DNA of 64,000 bases, from positions 3,235,545 through 3,299,544 of the forward strand of contig NZ_KQ031382.1 of the NCBI RefSeq assembly GCF_000384335.2, in the 5' to 3' direction. A program made the position numbers and the translations under genes. Position 1 is the first letter of the stretch. Each line of letters opens with the position of its first letter. Origin of the DNA: Hyphomicrobium sp. 99 (GTDB taxonomy: Bacteria > Pseudomonadota > Alphaproteobacteria > Rhizobiales > Hyphomicrobiaceae). Below the pieces are notes generated by a model that was not told the DNA's origin, searched no databases, and saw only the letters and a program-made list of their open reading frames with translations. Positions 57,319 to 64,000 of the stretch are shown piece by piece.

Positions 57319-58068
57319 ATGAAGCTCTTCGTCGGACTTGGTAATCCTGGCGAGAAATATCGCGCCAACCGCCACAACATCGGTTTCATGGCGGTCGATC
57401 GCATCGCCGAGCGCCACGGCTTCGGCCCATGGCGAAAGAAGTTCCAGGGCCTCGCCTCTGAAGGCTCGATCGGCGGCGAACGCATCACGCTTCTGAAGCC
57501 CGAAACCTACATGAACGAAAGCGGCCGCTCGGTCGGTGAAGCCCAGCGCTTTCTCAAAATTCCCCTCGACGACGTCTACGTTTTTCACGACGAGCTCGAT
57601 CTCGCGCCCGGCAAGGTGAAAGTGAAAACCGGCGGCGGCAACGCCGGCCACAATGGCCTTCGCTCGATCTCCGCGCATATCGAAAACGAGTACAAGCGCG
57701 TGCGCCTCGGCATCGGCCATCCGGGCTCGAAGGACGTCGTCATCCATCACGTCCTGAACGACTTCGCGAAATCCGACCGCGAGTGGGTCACCATCATACT
57801 CGACGCCGTCGCGGACGCCGCGGGCTACCTCGCCAAAGGCGACGACGCGCGCTTCTTGAGCGACGTTGCACGCCTGAGCCAGGACGAACCTGAAGCTCCG
57901 GCGCGTAAAGCCGAACGCCCATCCCGGGATGAAGAGCCGCGCGCCCCCAAAAAGCAGGCATCAGGGCCACACCCCGCAGGTGAACGCGCCTCCAAACGAC
58001 AGTCCGCATTGGCCGAGAACTTGAAAAAATGGCTGGGGGCGCGAAAATCGGGCGACGGAGGCTCGTGA
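57319..58068 (+). CDS. pth: Peptidyl-tRNA hydrolase
   Basis: 249 residues. The motifs [20 protein letters not shown] (about residues 4-23), [26 protein letters not shown] and [13 protein letters not shown] are those of bacterial Pth, which recycles peptidyl-tRNA dropped from ribosomes. The last 60 residues are an extra Arg/Lys/Pro-rich tail ending in EDLK-like [13 protein letters not shown] 57319 is chosen because GLGNP must stand near the N-terminus; GGAAGG lies in the palindrome just upstream. Confidence 0.95.
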   Translation: MKLFVGLGNPGEKYRANRHNIGFMAVDRIAERHGFGPWRKKFQGLASEGSIGGERITLLKPETYMNESGRSVGEAQRFLKIPLDDVYVFHDELDLAPGKVKVKTGGGNAGHNGLRSISAHIENEYKRVRLGIGHPGSKDVVIHHVLNDFAKSDREWVTIILDAVADAAGYLAKGDDARFLSDVARLSQDEPEAPARKAERPSRDEEPRAPKKQASGPHPAGERASKRQSALAENLKKWLGARKSGDGGS

Positions 58069-58111
58069 TCGTTTCTTCACGCACGCGTCAGGGTCGTGGG
58101 GGTTGAGGGTC

Positions 58112-58840
58112 ATGTCCGAATATCAGGAAGAGAGCTATTCGAACGGTCCACATACGAGTGGCACGTTCCAGACGGTTATTGGCGCGCTCATCCTCTTGTT
58201 CACGGTCGGCGTTTTTGGCGCCGTCGGCTGGGACGCCTATAACGCCGCCGACAAGGACAAAACCGGCGTCCGCCGCATCCTCGCCAAGCGCTGGAACGAC
58301 CGCACGCTCGTGTTCCCCATCGAAGGCACCGACCGGGCCGGACGCCACGCGCTGTTCGACGTCGTCGTCCTCACCAAGAACTACGGCTGGGTGCGCGGCT
58401 CGACGACCGAACTTGCAAAGGACGACCGCCGTCTGTCGCCGGAGGAGATCCAGGATGAAGTTCTGGCGCCCCAACTCCGCGAGGGACTGGGTTCCGCGCG
58501 CGGCCTAATCGCGGTCGGGCTCGCGAGCCAGGAAGGCGAAGTCGAGCGCGAGGAACAGCGAGGCGCAGAGCGCGCCGCTCGGACAGCGCAATGGGTCCAG
58601 GAAGCTCTCGGTGAACGCATTCCGATGTGGACGCTGAACCTCGGACGCTACGTCGACCCCTGCGCCGATTGCGAAGATACCGACACCAGCTGGCAACGCC
58701 CATTCATCGTTATCGCGGTGCGCCAAGTCGATCAGGGTACGCACATTTCCGAAGCGCTCGCCGAGGCACTGTCCTACACGACGAACCTGCCCGCCCCTTC
58801 GCGCTATTCAGCTTTTGCGTTTACGAAATTCACGCGGTGA
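58112..58840 (+). CDS. Hypothetical membrane-anchored protein
   Basis: 242 residues from ATG 58112 (GAGGGTC upstream). One membrane helix, VIGALILLFTVGVFGAVGW (about residues 23-41), is followed by a soluble domain with VVVLTKNYGWVRGSTTELAK, a charged helix EVEREEQRGAERAARTAQWV, and a short Cys pair in DPCADCEDTDTSW. No family recognised. Located between pth and ychF in the same direction. Confidence 0.7.
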   Translation: MSEYQEESYSNGPHTSGTFQTVIGALILLFTVGVFGAVGWDAYNAADKDKTGVRRILAKRWNDRTLVFPIEGTDRAGRHALFDVVVLTKNYGWVRGSTTELAKDDRRLSPEEIQDEVLAPQLREGLGSARGLIAVGLASQEGEVEREEQRGAERAARTAQWVQEALGERIPMWTLNLGRYVDPCADCEDTDTSWQRPFIVIAVRQVDQGTHISEALAEALSYTTNLPAPSRYSAFAFTKFTR

Positions 58841-58933
58841 GCCATAGGGCCGCAGAAGCAGCCGTTAAGGCTTCACATTAGGCCGCCGCTCGCTTAACCC
58901 ACAGGCCTCAACTCAACCGGATATTTCCCCTCC

Positions 58934-60031
58934 ATGGGCTTCAAATGCGGCATCGTCGGCCTGCCGAACGTCGGCAAGTCGACCCTCTTCAACGCGCTGA
59001 CGCAAACTGCGCAAGCAGAGGCAGCGAACTATCCATTCTGCACGATTGAACCCAACGTCGGCGAGGTCGCCGTTCCGGACGACCGTCTCGACACGCTGGC
59101 AAAGATCGCAGGCAGCAAAGAGATCATTCCGACGCGTCTGACGTTCGTCGATATCGCAGGTCTCGTGCGCGGCGCCTCGAAGGGCGAAGGCCTCGGCAAC
59201 AAGTTTCTTTCCCACATCCGCGAAGTCGATGCCGTTGCCTACGTGCTCCGCTGCTTCGTCGATGAAGACGTCACCCACGTCGAGAACCGCATAGATCCGC
59301 TCGCCGACGCCGACGTCGTCGAAACCGAGCTGATGCTTGCCGATCTCGAAAGCCTCGAGAAGCGCATCTCGCAGATCGAGAAGAAGGCGAAGACCGGCGA
59401 CAAGGAAGCCAAGGCGCAATACGCCGTCATGGAGAAGCCCTTGCAGCTCCTCCGCGAAGGCAAGCCTGCGCGCCTCGCCAAGATGACGCCGGAAGAGATG
59501 CCCGCTTTCCGCGCGCTGCAACTCCTGACGTCGAAGCCCGTCGTCTACGTCTGCAACGTCGAAGAAACCGCCGCGGCGAACGGCAACGCCTATTCCAAAC
59601 AGGTCGAAGAGCGCGCCAAGGCCGAAGGCGCTGCTGTCGTCGTCATCTCCGCGAAGATTGAAAGCGAGTTCTCCGGCCTCGCACCCGAAGACCGCGACGC
59701 GTTTCTCGCCGAAATGGGCCTGGAAGAAGCTGGCCTCAACCGCCTCATCCGCGCCGGCTACAGCCTCCTCGATCTCGTGACGTACTTCACGGTCGGGCCG
59801 AAGGAAGCCCGCGCCTGGACCATCACACGCGGCACCAAGGCTCCGCAGGCCGCCGGCGTCATCCATACCGACTTCGAGAAGGGCTTCATCCGCGCCGAAA
59901 CCATCGCCTTCGCCGACTACGTCGCGGGCAACGGCGAAACGGGCGCGAAGGAAGCTGGAAAAATGCGCCTCGAAGGCAAGGAATACGTCGTCCAGGATGG
60001 CGACGTCATGCACTTCAGATTTGCGAACTAG
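58934..60031 (+). CDS. ychF: Redox-regulated ATPase YchF (OLA1 type)
   Basis: 365 residues. The P-loop [14 protein letters not shown] starts at residue 8, then [37 protein letters not shown] and the TGS domain with [14 protein letters not shown] and [20 protein letters not shown]. It is an Obg-related ATPase that binds ribosomes and responds to oxidative stress. Residue number and domain order are typical. A DUF3297 gene follows 12 bases later. Confidence 0.96.
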   Translation: MGFKCGIVGLPNVGKSTLFNALTQTAQAEAANYPFCTIEPNVGEVAVPDDRLDTLAKIAGSKEIIPTRLTFVDIAGLVRGASKGEGLGNKFLSHIREVDAVAYVLRCFVDEDVTHVENRIDPLADADVVETELMLADLESLEKRISQIEKKAKTGDKEAKAQYAVMEKPLQLLREGKPARLAKMTPEEMPAFRALQLLTSKPVVYVCNVEETAAANGNAYSKQVEERAKAEGAAVVVISAKIESEFSGLAPEDRDAFLAEMGLEEAGLNRLIRAGYSLLDLVTYFTVGPKEARAWTITRGTKAPQAAGVIHTDFEKGFIRAETIAFADYVAGNGETGAKEAGKMRLEGKEYVVQDGDVMHFRFAN

Positions 60032-60043
60032 GGGTCAATAGCC

Positions 60044-60286
60044 ATGTCCACCGAGCTTCCCGACCGGCTCAGCAACGATCCGAAAAGCCCCTACTTCAAC
60101 GAAGAAGTCCTGAAGCGCGACATCGGCATCCGCTTCAACGGCGTCGAGAAGACGAACGTCGAGGAATATTGCGTGAGCGAAGGCTGGATCCGCGTCGCAG
60201 CCGGCAACGCCAAGGATCGCGCCGGCCGCCCCATGACTCTGAAGCTCAAAGGCAAAGTCGAGCCGTACGTCCGCGCGGCCGAATAA
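60044..60286 (+). CDS. DUF3297 family protein
   Basis: 80 residues: LPDRLSNDPKSPYFNEEVLK, RDIGIRFNGVEKTNVEEYC, EGWIRVAAGNAKDRAGRPMT, ending VRAAE. This is the small DUF3297 family (glutathione-peroxidase-adjacent in some genomes), function unknown. It probably shares an mRNA with ychF. Confidence 0.9.
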   Translation: MSTELPDRLSNDPKSPYFNEEVLKRDIGIRFNGVEKTNVEEYCVSEGWIRVAAGNAKDRAGRPMTLKLKGKVEPYVRAAE

Positions 60287-60299
60287 TTATCGCTGCAGC

Positions 60300-60704
60300 T
60301 TAACTCGCACGCCGCTTTCGCGTCGCGGCGGCTTTCTTCGCAGAGGCTTTCCGGGCAGCTGTAGAACGCGTCGCAACCGTCTTCCGAGCGGCTGCCGTTG
60401 GACGCGCCGCCGAACGTTTGCGGGCTGCTGCGGCACGCGTGGCCGAGGCTTTGCGAGCAGCAGTAGAACGCGAGGCAGCAACCTTCCCGCCGATCTTGCC
60501 GCCCCGGCGCGAAGATGCCGTCGACACCTTCTTACCGCGGCCCGAACCGGTCTTCTTGCCGCCGCCGGTTTCCTTGTTAACTGTAGCCCAGGCGCGCCTT
60601 TCAGCTTGACCCTTCCGGACGCCACGCTTCTCGTAGCCTTCTTCGATGTGTTCGGCCTGGCGTTTTTGCTTGGATGTGTAGCTCGATTTATCACCACGCG
60701 GCAT
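60300..60704 (-). CDS. Small basic protein with histone-H1-like Ala/Lys/Arg tail
   Basis: 134 residues. The first 50 (GDKSSYTSKQKRQAEHIEEG, VRKGQAERRAWATVNKETGG) match a small conserved bacterial family sometimes labelled plasmid stabilisation. The rest is Ala/Arg/Lys repeats such as AARKASATRAAAARK, like histone H1 and HctB. It probably binds DNA, and has no link to plasmids here. The N-terminal part is well conserved; the tail is repetitive and of low complexity. Confidence 0.75.
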   Translation of the reverse strand: MPRGDKSSYTSKQKRQAEHIEEGYEKRGVRKGQAERRAWATVNKETGGGKKTGSGRGKKVSTASSRRGGKIGGKVAASRSTAARKASATRAAAARKRSAARPTAAARKTVATRSTAARKASAKKAAATRKRRAS

Positions 60705-60799
60705 GACCGCTCCTCCTCATTACTTACATTGAGCGCTGCCAGAGCAACGCCGCAACACTTCAGAAGTTGCAAGAAGTCGTGATAGGAAGCTCACTGAAC

Positions 60800-60832
60800 A
60801 AAAAAGGCCCCGCATCGAGCGGGGCCTTTTTC
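60800..60832. terminator. Bidirectional Rho-independent terminator
   Basis: AAAAAGGCCCCGC pairs with GCGGGGCCTTTTT. On both strands the hairpin ends in U runs. It terminates the catalase transcript on the reverse strand, 25 bases past the stop. Confidence 0.88.
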
Positions 60833-60856
60833 ATTGTCTGCAGTGGAGACGTCCGC

Positions 60857-62365
60857 TTACTCGGCAGCTTGCGCGCCTTGCGGCATCTTCTGCTGCTGGG
60901 CGGTCTCCGAAGCCTTCTGACGCGTCATGTGCTCGAGAGCTGCACGCACGCCTGCCTCGTAATCCGGATGCACCTTCTTGAAGTGCCCGAGCTGACGCTC
61001 GGCGATGAAATCCGGAATGCCCCACATCGCTTCCGCGATGTTGTTGAAGAGGCGAGCTTTCTGATCTTTGTTGAACAGATTGAACAGCGCCGTCACCTGA
61101 CGATAATCGTCGTTGCCGTCGCGGTGGTTATAGCGCTCGGCATCGCCCGAAATCGCCAACGGCGGTTCCAGAGCCGACTTGTCTTCGACCGGACCGTTGA
61201 ACGAGTTCGGCTCGTAATAGGCGTCGGTCACTCCGGTCTGCTGACCGAAGAAGTTCATCGGACCATCCTTGTGATAGTGATGAACCGGGCACTTCGGCGC
61301 GTTCACGGGCAGATGTTCGTAGTGCGTGCCGAGGCGATAGCGGTGCGCGTCCGCATACGAGAAGATACGCGCCTGCAGCATCTTGTCGGGCGAGAAGCCG
61401 ATGCCCGGTACGATGTTGGACGGCGAGAACGCCGCCTGCTCGATTTCGGCGAAGTAGTTCTCCGGATTGCGGTTCAACTCCATCACGCCGATATCGATCG
61501 GCGGATAATCGCCGTGCGGCCAAACCTTGGTGAGGTCGAATGGGTTGTACCAGTGCTTGCCGACATCGGACTCCGGCATGATCTGGACCTGAACCTTCCA
61601 CTTCGGGAAGTCGCCCTTCTCGATCGAGGTGAACAGGTCTTCCTGGGTTGACTCACGGGTATGACCGACGACCTCGGCCGCTTCCTTGTTCGTCCAGTGC
61701 TTGTGGCCCTGCATGGTCTTGAAGTGGAATTTCACCCACACGCGCTCGTTCTTCGCGTTGATGAGCGAGTAAGTGTGCGAGCCGTAGCCGTTGATGTGGC
61801 GAATGTCGGTCGGAAGACCGCGATCCGACATCAGGATCGTCACCTGATGCAGGCTTTCCGGCGAAAGCGACCAGAAATCCCACATCGCCGTCGGCGAACG
61901 CATGTTCGTCTTCGGATGCCGCTTCTGCGTGTGAATGAAATCCGGGAACTTGTAAGGATCGCGAACGAAAAACACCGGCGTGTTGTTACCGACGAGATCC
62001 CAATTGCCTTCGCTGGTGTAGAACTTGATCGCAAAGCCGCGGACGTCGCGCTCCGCGTCGGCGGCGCCGAGTTCACCGGCCACCGTCGAGCAGCGCAGCA
62101 ACATCTCGGTCTTGGCACCCGGCTGCAGTGCCGCGGCCTTGGTGTACTTCGAGATATCGCCGGTGATCGTCAGCGTGCCGAATGCGCCCCAGCCCTTGGC
62201 GTGAACCGTACGCTCGGGGATACGCTCGCGGTTCTGGTGCGCAAGCTTTTCGAGCAGCTGATAGTCCTGCATGAGCAGCGGGCCGCGCGGCCCTGCTGAC
62301 AGCGAATTCTGGTTGTCGGCTATGGGCGCGCCGGCGGTTGTTGTCAGTTTCTTAGTGTCGCTCAT
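60857..62365 (-). CDS. katA: Monofunctional small-subunit catalase (clade 3)
   Basis: 502 residues from ATG 62365, with AGGAAGGAC upstream. Motifs: [17 protein letters not shown] (catalytic histidine about residue 55), [20 protein letters not shown] (asparagine about 127), and the haem-tyrosine region [20 protein letters not shown] (about 342-361). It decomposes hydrogen peroxide and is likely cytoplasmic. A Fur-family-like dyad lies 83 bases before the start. Confidence 0.94.
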   Translation of the reverse strand: MSDTKKLTTTAGAPIADNQNSLSAGPRGPLLMQDYQLLEKLAHQNRERIPERTVHAKGWGAFGTLTITGDISKYTKAAALQPGAKTEMLLRCSTVAGELGAADAERDVRGFAIKFYTSEGNWDLVGNNTPVFFVRDPYKFPDFIHTQKRHPKTNMRSPTAMWDFWSLSPESLHQVTILMSDRGLPTDIRHINGYGSHTYSLINAKNERVWVKFHFKTMQGHKHWTNKEAAEVVGHTRESTQEDLFTSIEKGDFPKWKVQVQIMPESDVGKHWYNPFDLTKVWPHGDYPPIDIGVMELNRNPENYFAEIEQAAFSPSNIVPGIGFSPDKMLQARIFSYADAHRYRLGTHYEHLPVNAPKCPVHHYHKDGPMNFFGQQTGVTDAYYEPNSFNGPVEDKSALEPPLAISGDAERYNHRDGNDDYRQVTALFNLFNKDQKARLFNNIAEAMWGIPDFIAERQLGHFKKVHPDYEAGVRAALEHMTRQKASETAQQQKMPQGAQAAE

Positions 62366-62447
62366 CGTGAAAAGTCCTTCCTGGAGGAAACTCAAACGAC
62401 CTAGATCAGAAAAACTTTCGTCTCCAATCTTTTTTTCAGGAAATTCT

Positions 62448-62464
62448 TATAAGACAATCTTATA
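62448..62464 (-). promoter_or_regulatory. 7-3-7 dyad upstream of katA
   Basis: TATAAGA-CAA-TCTTATA is a perfect inverted repeat with 7-3-7 spacing, as in operators of Fur-superfamily regulators (Irr, PerR and relatives). It is 83 bases upstream of the katA ATG. The regulator is not known. Confidence 0.55.
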
Positions 62465-62507
62465 GGCGTTCCAAATTGCAATGTGACGCCCTAGACCGAT
62501 TGTCCGC

Positions 62508-63194
62508 CTAGTCTAGTTCTGTGTTCTTGCCGTAACTCTTGAATTTTTCGACGACTTTTCGCATTTCGTCATCGCTGAGCAGATGCTCTGCGCCGGTGCT
62601 CATGACCTTGTAATACTGCTCCGCCAGAACTTCCACTTCAATGGCAAGTTCGAGAGCGTAACTGAGCGATTTGCCAAGCGCAATTTGGCCGTGATTGGCC
62701 ATAAGGCAGGCGTCGCGATCCTTAAGTCCCGCAGCAACATGCCGCGCAAGCTCTTCCGTCCCGAATGTCGCGTAGGGCACGCACGGAATGTCTTTTCCGC
62801 CTGCAACCGCCACCATGTAGTGAAACGCCGGAATTGGTTTATGGGCGCAAGCAAGAACGGTCGCATGCGTCGAATGAGTATGCACGACAGCGCTGCGGTC
62901 CGGACGCGCGTGGTAGGCGGCCAAATGAAAATGCCATTCGCTCGAGGGCTTCGCCTGCGCCTTCGGAACACTGCCGTCTGCCGCGACGAAGACGATGTCT
63001 TCCGGCTCCGTCTCTTCGTAACGCTTGCCCGATGGCGTGATAAGCATCCCATCCTCAAAACGGCACGAGACATTGCCCGATCGCCCAGCTGTCAACCCCG
63101 AACGGCTCATCGACAGAGCCGTCGCGATGACCTCTTTCCTCAATGCTTTTTCGCTGACCCGCTTCACGCCCGTCACGCCCGTCACGCCCGTCAC
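62508..63194 (-). CDS. Class II aldolase/adducin-family protein, probably methylthioribulose-1-phosphate aldolase
   Basis: 228 residues from GTG 63194, which shares bases with the mtnA stop (GTGA). Motifs: [37 protein letters not shown] with the catalytic glutamate, and the metal histidines in [13 protein letters not shown] plus a distal ANHGQIALG. FucA-like class II aldolases next to mtnA act in the DHAP shunt, splitting 5-methylthioribulose 1-phosphate to DHAP and methylthioacetaldehyde. Fuculose phosphate aldolase is the alternative. A frame extending to 63254 is rejected because it would overlap mtnA by 64 bases. Confidence 0.82.
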   Translation of the reverse strand: MTGVTGVTGVKRVSEKALRKEVIATALSMSRSGLTAGRSGNVSCRFEDGMLITPSGKRYEETEPEDIVFVAADGSVPKAQAKPSSEWHFHLAAYHARPDRSAVVHTHSTHATVLACAHKPIPAFHYMVAVAGGKDIPCVPYATFGTEELARHVAAGLKDRDACLMANHGQIALGKSLSYALELAIEVEVLAEQYYKVMSTGAEHLLSDDEMRKVVEKFKSYGKNTELD

Positions 63195-63197
63195 GCC
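63165..63197 (-). repeat. 9-bp tandem repeat at the aldolase start
   Basis: Three complete units of CACGCCCGT (plus strand) and a partial fourth. On the coding strand each unit gives one GTG in the aldolase frame (starts at 63194, 63185, 63176 and 63167). The unit length is a multiple of three, so changes in copy number keep the frame and add or remove VTG tripeptides. Confidence 0.75.
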
Positions 63198-64000
63198 GCT
63201 GCGCTCGTCTGCTCGGGATAAAGAGACACAAGTCCTTCGCGCGAAGCCGGGCAAATACCGCGCTCGGTAATGAACCCTGTAACGAGCCGCGCGGGCGTCA
63301 CGTCGAAGGCCGGATTGCGCGCACGCGTCCCGTCCGCCGCAATGAGCACAGATCCGACGTCACCATTCGCGAGCTTGCCCTGCACGCGCAGCACCTCGTC
63401 TTCGCTCCGTTCTTCGATCGGAATATCCGCACCCTCGTCCGTCCGCCAATCGATCGTGGAGTAAGGCAGGGCGACGTAAAACGGAACGCCCGTATCCTTC
63501 GCCGCCAGCGCCTTCAAATAGGTCCCGATCTTGTTGGCGACGTCGCCATTGGCCGTCACCCGGTCCGTCCCGACAATGACGAGATCGACATCGCCGCGCT
63601 GCATGAAGTGCCCGCCCGCGTTATCGGCGATGAGGCTATGGGGAACGCCGTGTTGCAGAAGCTCGAACGCAGTCAGCGCTGCGCCCTGATTGCGCGGCCG
63701 CGTTTCGTCGACCCAGACGTGAACCGGAATGCCAGCATCGTGCGCGTGATAGATCGGCGACGTGGCCGTTCCCCAATCGACGCACGCGAGCCATCCCGCG
63801 TTGCAGTGCGTAAGCACGTTGACCGGGCGACCGCCCTTCTTATCCGCAATATCCTTGATGAGCCGCAGCCCGTTGACCCCGATCCGACGGCACGTCTCGA
63901 CATCGTCCTCCGCCAGTTCGCCCGCGCGCGCATAAGCAGCCTCCGCCCGCGACTTTGCCGGAAGCGGAGCAAGTGTCGCCCGAAGATCTTCGAGCGCCCA
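63191..64000 (-). CDS. mtnA: S-methyl-5-thioribose-1-phosphate isomerase (5' end cut by window)
   Basis: The reverse strand is open from the window edge to TGA at 63191, 269 codons of the C-terminal three quarters. Visible are [40 protein letters not shown] with the catalytic cysteine, [19 protein letters not shown] and [20 protein letters not shown] with the catalytic aspartate. MtnA converts methylthioribose 1-phosphate to methylthioribulose 1-phosphate. The stop overlaps the aldolase GTG, so the two proteins are made together. The missing N-terminus lies beyond 64000. Confidence 0.93.
   Translation of the reverse strand, partial: WALEDLRATLAPLPAKSRAEAAYARAGELAEDDVETCRRIGVNGLRLIKDIADKKGGRPVNVLTHCNAGWLACVDWGTATSPIYHAHDAGIPVHVWVDETRPRNQGAALTAFELLQHGVPHSLIADNAGGHFMQRGDVDLVIVGTDRVTANGDVANKIGTYLKALAAKDTGVPFYVALPYSTIDWRTDEGADIPIEERSEDEVLRVQGKLANGDVGSVLIAADGTRARNPAFDVTPARLVTGFITERGICPASREGLVSLYPEQTSAAA

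Noticed and set aside
63195..63254. Longer N-terminus of the aldolase
   Set aside because: It would overlap the mtnA coding end by 64 bases and has no ribosome-binding site; GTGA coupling at 63194 is the simpler start.

Overview
The window looks like a chromosome segment of a GC-rich alphaproteobacterium of the order Hyphomicrobiales, most probably a Hyphomicrobium-like methylotroph. The support is: the cell-cycle genes ctrA, rcdA (DUF1465) and sciP (DUF1153), which are typical of Alphaproteobacteria; an NAD-dependent molybdenum formate dehydrogenase operon with its LysR regulator; a PmtA-type phospholipid methyltransferase; a petP/petR-like regulator pair; and Omp25-like outer-membrane barrels. 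The genus is an inference. No rRNA, CRISPR array, transposase or prophage gene was seen.

Layout. 1-3.2 kb: partial rcdA, an intergenic stretch with a perfect CtrA box and an intrinsic terminator, a DUF1192 protein, a quinone oxidoreductase and a HAD phosphatase. 3.2-6.6 kb: a long membrane protein with a degenerate EAL domain (TipF-like) and an SDR protein that lacks its catalytic residues. 6.7-14.0 kb: fdsR-fdsGBA-fdhD-fdsD, with two LysR-type dyads 21 bp apart in front of fdsG. 14.1-25.7 kb: a divergent EF-G-like GTPase, an aspartate aminotransferase, small membrane proteins, an SDR, a PsiF-repeat protein, uvrB with long extensions, and GYD, DJ-1/PfpI and DUF3617 proteins. 25.9-33.4 kb: an acyl-CoA thioesterase, two tandem histidine-phosphatase-like proteins, several small secreted proteins, an MBL hydrolase, and two tandem genes that each encode two fused outer-membrane barrels.

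33.5-36.5 kb is a CtrA-centred block: ctrA (with C-terminal Ala-Ala), a FliJ-like gene behind a sigma-54-type promoter, a lipoprotein, and sciP with a near-consensus CtrA box. 36.9-39.1 kb: mnmA, a PmtA-like methyltransferase and a CAU tRNA. 39.3-42.5 kb is an accessory patch: a methyltransferase, two tandem family-2 glycosyltransferases and an internally deleted glycosyltransferase remnant. 42.7-50.2 kb: arfB, small secreted or membrane proteins, ilvE, MarR/OmpR-type regulators with a sensor kinase, proC, a YbjN-like protein and ubiK. 50.4-60.7 kb is mostly housekeeping: lgt, a MidA-like methyltransferase, pgeF, a lipoprotein, prs, a Fur-family regulator, rplY, pth, ychF and a histone-tail-like protein. 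60.8-64.0 kb: a catalase behind a Fur-family-like dyad, then a class II aldolase translationally coupled to mtnA, suggesting a methylthioribose (DHAP shunt) salvage pathway.

How they work together: RcdA (adaptor for CtrA proteolysis), CtrA and SciP (CtrA antagonist) are three layers of one cell-cycle circuit. The FDS operon would supply NADH from formate, the end product of methylotrophic C1 oxidation. Nothing here is an obvious new defence or mobile system. The most unusual items are the double-barrel outer-membrane proteins, a family of bulged imperfect palindromes (one covering the pth ribosome-binding site), the glycosyltransferase deletion remnant, a 9-bp repeat that reiterates the start codon of the aldolase, and a possible small RNA between a CtrA box and a terminator upstream of rcdA.
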